From assembly GCA_016180655.1 (NCBI GenBank), contig JACPAT010000026.1:1-40067 (forward strand): 40,067 bases of DNA, written 5' to 3'. Source of the DNA: Candidatus Methylomirabilota bacterium (GTDB taxonomy: Bacteria > Methylomirabilota > Methylomirabilia > Methylomirabilales > 2-02-FULL-66-22). Positions 14,881-22,188 of the stretch are shown here, one piece after another (within the stretch, counting starts at the first letter, position 1; every line of letters starts with the position of its first letter). The notes below the pieces were generated by a model, which worked only from the letters and a program-made list of their open reading frames with translations, was not told where the DNA came from and made no database searches. Both the position numbers and the translations under genes were made by a program.

Positions 14881-15396
14881 ATGCTGGTTCCCCCCGGGTT
14901 GCGGCGAGGTCTCGCGGTGGCTGCGCTCCTGGTGCTGGCCGGGGGCGGTGCGGCCGCGACCCTCTGGACGCGGCCGCGGGGTGACCCGGCGCAACCGATC
15001 ACCTTCAGCCACCGGGTTCACGCCGAGCAGTTCCAGATCCCTTGCCTGTATTGCCACACGGCCGCCACGCGATCTCCGGTGGCGGGTATCCCATCGGTGG
15101 AGCGGTGCATGGGGTGCCACAAGCTCACCGCCACCACGCGTCCCGAGGTCATCAAGCTGAAAGGGTACTTCTCTCGCGGGGAACCCATTCCCTGGATCCG
15201 GATCCATTCCCTCCCGCGGTTTGTGTATTTCTCCCACAGGCGACACGTCCTCCGTGACATCCCCTGCCAGGCCTGTCACGGCGAGGTGGAGAAGATGGAC
15301 ACCGTCCGTCAGGTCGGGCCGCTCACCATGGGTTGGTGCGTGGAGTGCCATCGGAAGGAACAGGCGAGCCTGGATTGCCTGACGTGTCATCAGTGA
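14881..15396 (+). CDS. actA: Alternative complex III pentaheme cytochrome subunit ActA
   Basis: This 171-residue protein has an N-terminal membrane anchor (about 9-27) and five CxxCH haem sites: CLYCH 55, CMGCH 76, CQACH 129, CVECH 153 and CLTCH 166. Scattered SHR/HSL histidines are available as second ligands. In alternative complex III (quinol:cytochrome c oxidoreductase) ActA carries electrons on the periplasmic side from the FeS subunit toward the monohaem ActE. The ATG at 14881 has GAGGAAG directly before it, a rather short spacing. It is the first gene of actABCDEF, 24 bp before actB. Confidence 0.95.
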   Translation: MLVPPGLRRGLAVAALLVLAGGGAAATLWTRPRGDPAQPITFSHRVHAEQFQIPCLYCHTAATRSPVAGIPSVERCMGCHKLTATTRPEVIKLKGYFSRGEPIPWIRIHSLPRFVYFSHRRHVLRDIPCQACHGEVEKMDTVRQVGPLTMGWCVECHRKEQASLDCLTCHQ

Positions 15397-15420
15397 TGGC
15401 TGAAGGCTGCCGGAGGCGAG

Positions 15421-18348
15421 ATGGACCGCCGTGATTTCCTGAAGATCCTTGGGGGCAGTGGGGCGGCCGCAGCCCTCTCGGGCTGCGCCCAGCCGGTGGA
15501 GAAGATTCTCCCCTATGTGATCCCGGACGAGGACATCGTCCCGGGCGTAGCCACCTGGTATGCCACGGTGTGCCGCGAGTGTCCGGCCGGCTGCGGGATG
15601 TTGGTTCGGACGCGCGAGGGCCGGGCCGTCAAGGTGGAGGGCAATCCGGCCCACCCCGTGAATGCCGGCGCCCTGTGCGCCCGGGGGCAGGCCTCGCTTC
15701 AGGGCCTCTACAATCCCGACCGAATCCCCCACCCGCTCCGTCGGGATGCCTCCGGCAAGACGCACCCGATGTCGTGGGCAGAGGCCGAGGCGCTGCTGGC
15801 AGAGCGGTTCGCGGCGCTCCGGGCGCGCGGCGCCGGCGACCGGGTGGCCTTCGTCGGCCGGCTCGAGACGGGAAGCCTGCGCCGGCTGGTCGGGGAATTC
15901 CTCGCGGCGATCGGATCAATGCAGTATCTGACCTACGAGCCCTTCGCCTACGAACCGCTCCGGGCGGCCAACCACATCGCCTTCGGCCGCGCGGCCATCC
16001 CCTTCTACGATATCGAGGCCGCGGAGTTCCTGCTCTCCTTCGATGCGGACTTCCTTGAGACATGGATCTCGCCGGTCGCATTCGCGCGGGCCTTCGCCCG
16101 CTTCCGGACCGTCCGCGAGGGGACGCGCCCGGGATTCGCGTACGTGGGCCCTCGCTTGAACCTGACCGCCGCGAACGCGGATGCGTGGTTGCCCATCCGT
16201 CCCGGGACAGAGGGGATCCTGGCCCTCGGGATGATTCAGGTGATCCTCCAAGAGAAACTGGTCCCGGTCTCGGGACCGGAGCGAGATCGCGTGTGGACGC
16301 TGGTGCAGGGGTATGATCCGCCGGCGGTGGCCAAAGCCACGGACCTTCCCGCGGAGACGGTGCAGCAATTGGCGCGGGCCTTTGTCCTTCCACGGCCAAG
16401 CCTGGCGCTGGGCGGAGGGATCGCCGCGAGCGCGAATAATGCCACCGCCACCCTGGTGGCCATCAATACTCTGAACGCCATCGTGGGGAATCTCGGCCGG
16501 ACGGTCCGCTTCGGCCCCAATGCGAGCATCGCGGAGGCCAGCCCGTATGCCGACCTCCAGCGGCTGATCCAGGCGATGGCCCAAGGGGACGTGGAGGTCC
16601 TGCTCCTGCACGACGTGAACCCACTCTTCACGCTCCCAGCGGCGACGGGATTCGCCGAGGCGCTGGCCAAGGTCCCCCTGGTGGTCAGCTTCTCCAGTTT
16701 CCCCGACGAGACGACGATGCGGGCCCATCTCGTCCTTCCCGATCACACGCCGCTGGAGTCGTGGGGCGATTACGCGCCGCGAGCGGGTGTCGCCGGCCTG
16801 GTGCAACCGACGATGCGGCCCGTCTTCGCCAGCAAGGGCCTTGGGGATGTCCTCCTGGCGGTGGCCCGCCAGATGGGGGGGGAGGTCGCGAAGGCGTTGC
16901 CGGCCGAGAGCTTCCAGGCCTATCTCCAAGAGGTCTGGCGGGGCCATCACCGGCGCTTGGCGCCGACGATCCCCTTCGAGGAGTTCTGGGAGGCAGCCCT
17001 CAAGCGGGGCGGGGTGTGGGAAGAGGTGCCGGACGAGCGGGTGCGGCTCACACTTGGGGGCATCGCAGCCGTGGAGCCGGAGGTGGCGGGATCAAGCGAG
17101 GGGCTCACCCTGCTTACGGTCCCCTCGTTGCAGCACTTTGATGGGCGCGGGGCCAATCGTCCCTGGCTGCAGGAGCTGCCCGATCCGCTGAGCCAGATCG
17201 TCTGGGATGCCTGGGTCGAGATCCACCCCGAGACCGCCCGGCAGCGGGGGATCGGCGAGGGCGACATCGTCCGGTTGACCTCGCCCTTCGGGCAGATCGA
17301 GCTGCCGGCGCATCTTTCGGCCGGCCTGCGAAAAGATGTGGTCGCAGTTCCGATCGGGCAGGGGCATACGGCCTTCGGCCGGTACGCGGAGCGGCGCGGG
17401 GCGAATCCGCTCCTCCTCCTGGCGCCCCGGGCCGAGGAGGCCTCCGGCGCGCTGCCGCGGCTCTCCGTGCGGGTCGCGCTGGCCCGGACGGGCGCGCGAT
17501 CCCTGCTGGCCAGCCCCGCGGGGTCCTCCCAACAGGTCGGGGAGGGCGTTGCCCGGACGATCACTCTCACGGAGCTGAACCGGTCGGAGGCCGAGCCGGG
17601 TCCGCGCCACGAAGCCGGCAGCCTCTACCCTGCCCACGTCCACCCTGACCATCGCTGGGGCATGGCCATTGACCTGAACGCCTGCATCGGGTGCAGCGCC
17701 TGCGTCGTGGCCTGCGCGGCCGAGAACAACGTCCCGGTGGTGGGCAAGGAGCGCGTGAGCCAGGGGCGGATCATGTCGTGGATCCGGATCGAGCGGTACC
17801 TCGAGGAGGGGCCTTCCTTCCCCCGGCCGCGCTTCGTCCCCATGCTGTGCCAGCACTGCGACAATGCGCCGTGCGAGTCGGTCTGCCCGGTCTTTGCCAC
17901 ATACCACAACCCCGAGGGGTTGAACGCCATGGTCTACAACCGCTGCGTGGGGACGCGCTACTGCGCCAACAACTGTCCCTACAAGGTCCGGCGCTTCAAT
18001 TGGCAGACCTACCCCTGGCCATCCCCGCTCCACCTCCAGCTCAACCCGGACGTGTCGGTGCGGGAGATGGGGGTGATGGAGAAGTGCACCTTCTGCGTCC
18101 AGCGTATCCGGGAGGCCAAGGAGAACGCCAAGGACGAGGGCCGGGGCGTCCGCGACGGGGAGATCACCCCCGCCTGCGCCCAGACCTGTCCCACGTCGGC
18201 GATCGTGTTCGGCGACCTCAAAGACCCGCAGAGCCGGGTGGTCCGCCTCGCCCGGGATCCGCGCGGGTATCATGTCCTCGGCGAGCTGAACACCCGTCCG
18301 GCCATTACCTATCTGAAACGCGTCGTCCTGGGCCGGAGTCCCATCTGA
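15421..18348 (+). CDS. actB: Alternative complex III molybdopterin-like/FeS fusion subunit ActB
   Basis: This 975-residue subunit starts with a Tat signal (MDRRDFLKILGGSG). A molybdopterin-oxidoreductase-like domain (about 40-690) is followed by a four-cluster ferredoxin domain (about 740-960) with CIGCSACVVAC, CQHCDNAPC, CVGTRYCANNC and CTFC...CAQTC motifs. In characterised ACIII the first domain has no Mo cofactor and the second relays electrons to the haems. Here the first domain has four cysteines (C51, C54, C58, C86) in the spacing of a catalytic-subunit [4Fe-4S] site, CxxCxxxC then C. SGC at 20-22 could also be a lipidation site. It ends 13 bp before actC. Confidence 0.95.
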   Translation: MDRRDFLKILGGSGAAAALSGCAQPVEKILPYVIPDEDIVPGVATWYATVCRECPAGCGMLVRTREGRAVKVEGNPAHPVNAGALCARGQASLQGLYNPDRIPHPLRRDASGKTHPMSWAEAEALLAERFAALRARGAGDRVAFVGRLETGSLRRLVGEFLAAIGSMQYLTYEPFAYEPLRAANHIAFGRAAIPFYDIEAAEFLLSFDADFLETWISPVAFARAFARFRTVREGTRPGFAYVGPRLNLTAANADAWLPIRPGTEGILALGMIQVILQEKLVPVSGPERDRVWTLVQGYDPPAVAKATDLPAETVQQLARAFVLPRPSLALGGGIAASANNATATLVAINTLNAIVGNLGRTVRFGPNASIAEASPYADLQRLIQAMAQGDVEVLLLHDVNPLFTLPAATGFAEALAKVPLVVSFSSFPDETTMRAHLVLPDHTPLESWGDYAPRAGVAGLVQPTMRPVFASKGLGDVLLAVARQMGGEVAKALPAESFQAYLQEVWRGHHRRLAPTIPFEEFWEAALKRGGVWEEVPDERVRLTLGGIAAVEPEVAGSSEGLTLLTVPSLQHFDGRGANRPWLQELPDPLSQIVWDAWVEIHPETARQRGIGEGDIVRLTSPFGQIELPAHLSAGLRKDVVAVPIGQGHTAFGRYAERRGANPLLLLAPRAEEASGALPRLSVRVALARTGARSLLASPAGSSQQVGEGVARTITLTELNRSEAEPGPRHEAGSLYPAHVHPDHRWGMAIDLNACIGCSACVVACAAENNVPVVGKERVSQGRIMSWIRIERYLEEGPSFPRPRFVPMLCQHCDNAPCESVCPVFATYHNPEGLNAMVYNRCVGTRYCANNCPYKVRRFNWQTYPWPSPLHLQLNPDVSVREMGVMEKCTFCVQRIREAKENAKDEGRGVRDGEITPACAQTCPTSAIVFGDLKDPQSRVVRLARDPRGYHVLGELNTRPAITYLKRVVLGRSPI

Positions 18349-18361
18349 GAAGCGACCCGCC

Positions 18362-19669
18362 ATGCAGCCTCTGACCTTCCGCCAAGTGGATCGTGACATC
18401 CTGCGGACCATGGAGCCGCCGGGGCGGCTCTACTATGGCCTGCTCGCCCTGGTCCTGGCTGTCATCCTCTGGGGCGTGTACGCCTGGTGGTACCAGATCC
18501 AGACCGGCTTGGCGGTCGCGGGCCTCAACAACCCCGTCGGCTGGGGCGCCTACATCACCAACTTTGTCTTCTGGGTGGGGATCGCCCACTCGGGAACGCT
18601 GATTTCGGCCATCCTGTACCTCTTTCGGGCGCGCTGGCGGACCGCGGTCTACCGCAGCGCCGAGGCCATGACGGTCTTCGCCATCATGACGGCGGGCCTG
18701 TTTCCCCTGATCCATCTGGGCCGGCCCTGGTACTTCTACTGGTTGCTGCCCTATCCCAACCAGCGGAACCTCTGGCCCAATTTCCAGTCGCCCCTCCTCT
18801 GGGACGTCGTCGCCATCGGCACCTACATGACGGTGAGCGTGACGTTCTTCTTTATTGGGCTCATCCCGGACCTGGCCACGGCGAGGGACCAGGCCACCGG
18901 CTGGCGCCGCCTCTTCTACGGCATCCTCTCGCTGGGATGGCGCGGCTCGGACCGGGAATGGCGGCACTACCGGAGCGGCTACTTGTTCTTCGCCGCCCTG
19001 GCCACCCCGCTGGTCGTCTCGGTTCACAGCGTCGTGTCGTGGGATTTCGCCATGTCCATCGTCCCCGGATGGCACAGCACCATCTTCGCCCCCTATTTCG
19101 TCGCCGGGGCGATCCACTCCGGCCTGGCCATGGTCATCACCATCCTCCTCCCGCTCCGCCGGATCTTCCGGCTGGAGGCCTACCTGCTTCCGCGCCACTT
19201 CGAGAACCTGGCCAAGCTGATCATCGTCACCGGCCTCATTGTCGGGTATGCCTACCTGGTGGAGTTCTTCCTGGCCTGGTACAGCGGCAATGTCTACGAG
19301 CATGCGGTCTTCCTGGATCGGGCCACCGGCCACTACGCCCCCGAGTTCTGGATCATGGTGACCTTCAACGCGGTGCTCCCGTTGCTCTTTTTCATCCGCA
19401 GGGTCCGGACGAGCCCCGCGTGGCTCGTCGGCATCTCTCTCGGGATCACTATCGGCATGTGGTTCGAGCGGTTCGTCATCATCGTGGCCTCGCTGGCCCA
19501 TTCCTACATCCCCTTCTCGTGGGGCCTGTACCGCCCCACCTGGGTGGAGCTCTCCATCACCGCGGGCAGCTTCGCCTGGTTCCTGTTCTGGTTCCTGCTC
19601 TTCGCGAAGTTCCTCCCCTCGGTCTCGATGACCGAGGTGAAGGAACAGATCCCGGAGGAGGCAGGATGA
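18362..19669 (+). CDS. actC: Alternative complex III NrfD-like membrane subunit ActC
   Basis: This 435-residue integral membrane protein has about ten transmembrane helices and belongs to the NrfD/PsrC family. ActC oxidises menaquinol or ubiquinol near the periplasmic face, next to the ActB FeS chain, and may move protons. Family features include the GWGAYITNFVFWVGIAHSG segment, the HLGRPWYFYWLLPYPNQR loop and the VVSWDFAMSIVPGWHSTIFAPYF segment that is shared in form with ActF. It starts 13 bp after actB. Its stop overlaps the actD start (ATGA), so translation is probably coupled. Confidence 0.95.
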   Translation: MQPLTFRQVDRDILRTMEPPGRLYYGLLALVLAVILWGVYAWWYQIQTGLAVAGLNNPVGWGAYITNFVFWVGIAHSGTLISAILYLFRARWRTAVYRSAEAMTVFAIMTAGLFPLIHLGRPWYFYWLLPYPNQRNLWPNFQSPLLWDVVAIGTYMTVSVTFFFIGLIPDLATARDQATGWRRLFYGILSLGWRGSDREWRHYRSGYLFFAALATPLVVSVHSVVSWDFAMSIVPGWHSTIFAPYFVAGAIHSGLAMVITILLPLRRIFRLEAYLLPRHFENLAKLIIVTGLIVGYAYLVEFFLAWYSGNVYEHAVFLDRATGHYAPEFWIMVTFNAVLPLLFFIRRVRTSPAWLVGISLGITIGMWFERFVIIVASLAHSYIPFSWGLYRPTWVELSITAGSFAWFLFWFLLFAKFLPSVSMTEVKEQIPEEAG

Positions 19670-20169
19670 TCCGGCCCGGCCTCGTGGGGATCTTCGCCGA
19701 CGGAGCGCAGGCCGCCCGGGCGATCGCCGCCCTCCGGCGCGAAGGTTTCGAGGGCTTCGAGGTCTATGGACCGGTCCCGCACCCGGCCGTCGAGGCGGCC
19801 CTGGAGGCGGGCGTGAGCCCGGTGCGACGGTATACCCTGGCGGGGGGCATCCTCGGCTGCGCGAGCGGATTCGCCCTCACGATCTGGACGGCGCTCCAGT
19901 GGAACCTGGTCGTGAGCGGCAAGCCCGTGGTGGCCCTCGTCCCCTTCGTGGTGATCGCCTTCGAGCTCACGGTCCTGTTCGGGGCGCTCGCCACGCTGCT
20001 GGGCGTCCTCGTCCACGCCCGGTTGCCGCGCCTTCGGCCGGAGGTCGGGCAGGATCCGCGTTTCACCGGGGATCGGTTCGGGATCCTGGTGTGGTGCGAG
20101 GGGGATCGCGCCGCGGCGGCCGAGGTGGGGCTCCGCCGGGCGGGGGCCGAGGAAGTGCGAAGTGTCTAG
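19666..20169 (+). CDS. actD: Alternative complex III subunit ActD (DUF3341)
   Basis: This 167-residue protein has an N-terminal soluble region with the family's GIFADGAQAARAIAALRREGFEGFEVYGP pattern, two transmembrane helices (about 60-80 and 93-118) and a short C-terminal alpha/beta tail (RFGILVWCEGDRAAAAEVGLRRAGA). ActD anchors and stabilises the complex on the cytoplasmic side, and no cofactor is expected. The ATG at 19666 overlaps the actC stop by 4 bp. The GTG start of actE falls inside its last codons. Confidence 0.93.
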   Translation: MIRPGLVGIFADGAQAARAIAALRREGFEGFEVYGPVPHPAVEAALEAGVSPVRRYTLAGGILGCASGFALTIWTALQWNLVVSGKPVVALVPFVVIAFELTVLFGALATLLGVLVHARLPRLRPEVGQDPRFTGDRFGILVWCEGDRAAAAEVGLRRAGAEEVRSV

Positions 20170-20728
20170 AGATTCACTGCAACCGCAGATGAACGCAAAT
20201 AAACGCAAATTCAAATTTGAGGAATCAATTTGCGTGGATTTGCGTTTATTGGCGGTTTCGTTTGGTTTGGTCGTCGCGCTCTGGTGGGTGCCGTCGGCGT
20301 CCAGCATGCCCTGGAGCCAGGACATGGTCCGGCAGCCGTCGGTGAGGCCGCAGCAGGAACCGCGGCCGGCAGCCCCGGGGGCGCTGCCGACCACCGCGCC
20401 ACGCCGGACAGGATCTCGGGGAGAGGCCAGGGAGATCCTGCGGAATCCGGTGGAGGCCTCCCCGGCTTCGGTGGAACGGGGCCTCAAGCTCTACCGGATC
20501 CACTGTGCCGCCTGCCATGGTCCAGGAGGCCAGGGGGATGGCCCGGTGGTGGCGAGATTCCTCAAGCCGCCCTCGCTGACCTCGGAGCGGGCGAAGAAGT
20601 ACCCGGATGGGTTCCTGTACGGGACGATCCGCCACGGCGGGCCCAAGATGCCGAGTTACCGGGAGGGCCTGAGCGACCGGGAGCGGTGGGACGTGGTCAA
20701 CTACCTGCGGAGCTTGCAGGGGCGATGA
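20162..20728 (+). CDS. actE: Alternative complex III monoheme cytochrome c subunit ActE
   Basis: This protein of up to 188 residues has a single haem motif, CAACH (115-119), and a likely Met ligand in GPKMPSYREGL. The signal peptide has its hydrophobic core at about 29-48 (LRLLAVSFGLVVALWW). ActE hands electrons from complex III to soluble cytochrome c or an oxidase. The start may be the GTG at 20162, overlapping actD, or the ATG at 20189. Either way, codons from about residue 7 to 32 lie in a palindromic repeat (20181-20258) of the type found between genes elsewhere in this window, so the N-terminus looks rebuilt by an insertion. It overlaps actF by 4 bp. Confidence 0.9.
   Translation: MSRDSLQPQMNANKRKFKFEESICVDLRLLAVSFGLVVALWWVPSASSMPWSQDMVRQPSVRPQQEPRPAAPGALPTTAPRRTGSRGEAREILRNPVEASPASVERGLKLYRIHCAACHGPGGQGDGPVVARFLKPPSLTSERAKKYPDGFLYGTIRHGGPKMPSYREGLSDRERWDVVNYLRSLQGR
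20181..20258. repeat. Palindromic aaccgcagat repeat, copy 3, inside the 5' end of actE
   Basis: Inverted ends aaccgcagat and the tattggcggttt region enclose tandem gaacgcaaat/aaacgcaaat units on the left and atttgcgtggatttgcg units on the right, matching the design of the copies at 1044-1148 and 8985-9089. Unlike those, it is translated: it lies in frame in the signal-peptide region of actE and contains one of the two possible start codons. Confidence 0.65.
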
Positions 20729-21975
20729 GCGCGACCGAGTTTCATCCCGTCCCTATCTCGGCCCTCACCCGCCCGCTGCCGCGCTGGATCATCACCGGGC
20801 TGGGTCTGCTGGTGTTGGTGGGAGCGGGGACGTTCCTGCTGGGGGCCAGCGGGCGGAATCCGCTCCGGGCCTGGCAGGCCTACCTGGTCAACTTCCTCTT
20901 CTGGTCCGGGATCGGCCAGGCCGGCCTGGTCTTCGCCAGCATCCAGGAGATGACCGGGGCGCGGTGGGGCCACCCCATTCGGCGGATCGCAGAGGCGATG
21001 GCGGCGTTCCTGCCCATCTCGTTCCTGCTCTTCCTTGCCCTGTTCTTCGGCCGGGGAACCATCTTCCCCTGGGTCCGGAACCCGATCCCCCAGAAGCAAG
21101 CCTGGCTCAACGTCCCCTTCCTCTTCACGCGGGACGCCGTCGCGTTGCTCTTGCTGGGGGGCCTGAGCGTCCTCTTCCTCTACTTCACCCTGCGGCCCGA
21201 CGCGCAGGCTGCGGAAGCAGTGGGCCCCCGCTGGGCATGGCCCCTGTATGTCCTCCTCCGGAGGGGCTGGCGCGGGCGCACAGCGGAGCTGGATCGGAGC
21301 CGGCGAACTCTGGCGATCCTGTCGCCCATCCTGGCGATCCTGTATTGCCTGGGCCTCACCCTGATCGCCTTCGACCTCGTGATGTCCCTGGACCCCGGCT
21401 GGTCCAGCACCCTCTTCGGCGCCTACTTCTTCATCGGCAACCTCTACGTCGGCCTGGCCTGCCTCGCCCTCCTGGCCGCGGCGGCCCGCCGCCTGTTCCG
21501 GCTGGAGGCCCTGATCACCTCGGCACAGTTCCACGACCTCGGGAAGCTGCTCTTCGCGTTCTGCATGCTCAGTGGGGACTTCTTCTGGTCACAGTTCCTG
21601 GTCGTCTGGTACGGGAACCTTCCCGAGGAGACGGGCTTCATCCTCGTCCGCGCACGGCAACTGCCGTGGGCGCCGATCTCCTGGATCGTGCTGCTGGTGT
21701 GTTTCCTGGGCGCCTTTCTCGTCCTGCTCAGTCGGCGGCTCAAAGAGCATCCGGCCGGGCTCTCCGCCGTGGCCACCTGCATTCTCCTCGGCATGTGGCT
21801 GGAGCGGTTCCTGCTGGTGGTCCCTTCGGTCTGGCGTGGGTCGAGTCTGCCCCTCGGCCTGCCCGAGCTCCTCATCACCGGGGGATTCGCCGGCCTGTTC
21901 CTCCTGGCCCTCCTGGCCTTCGGCCGGGCCTTTCCCTTCCTGCCAGCGGTGACCGGGTTTGAGAACCCCTCCTGA
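20725..21975 (+). CDS. actF: Alternative complex III NrfD-like membrane subunit ActF
   Basis: This 416-residue membrane protein has about ten transmembrane helices and is the shorter NrfD-like partner of ActC. Shared features are the AWQAYLVNFLFWSGIGQAG helix, the FDLVMSLDPGWSSTLFGAYFF segment and WLERFLLVVPS near the end. ActF helps form the membrane part and has been proposed to take part in proton movement. The ATG at 20725 overlaps the actE stop by 4 bp. It is the last act gene; the next gene on this strand is not an oxidase. The 213-bp gap that follows shows no terminator I can support. Confidence 0.94.
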   Translation: MSATEFHPVPISALTRPLPRWIITGLGLLVLVGAGTFLLGASGRNPLRAWQAYLVNFLFWSGIGQAGLVFASIQEMTGARWGHPIRRIAEAMAAFLPISFLLFLALFFGRGTIFPWVRNPIPQKQAWLNVPFLFTRDAVALLLLGGLSVLFLYFTLRPDAQAAEAVGPRWAWPLYVLLRRGWRGRTAELDRSRRTLAILSPILAILYCLGLTLIAFDLVMSLDPGWSSTLFGAYFFIGNLYVGLACLALLAAAARRLFRLEALITSAQFHDLGKLLFAFCMLSGDFFWSQFLVVWYGNLPEETGFILVRARQLPWAPISWIVLLVCFLGAFLVLLSRRLKEHPAGLSAVATCILLGMWLERFLLVVPSVWRGSSLPLGLPELLITGGFAGLFLLALLAFGRAFPFLPAVTGFENPS

Positions 21976-22188
21976 CCGTCGGCGAATGCCGTGCGCGGCC
22001 GGTTTTCCCGCTCTCGGGCGTTGCGCGCATATTCCCGCAGCAACCGGTGCGGCAGACCAGTGTCATTGTCGTTACTGTCCCCCCGTTCCTCTTTGTGTAG
22101 TGTCGACCACCGAGCGGAGACGGCGACTGGCGCACCCTTCCTGCCGGAGAGACCCCCGGCCGGTTGGGGTGCGCCACTGGTGGGCTCG

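Noticed and set aside
21976-22188. Extension of the sulfatase-domain protein back to 21991
   Set aside because: The extra 66 residues are Arg/Ser/Pro-rich without domain character, and the hydrophobic protein begins naturally after 22189.
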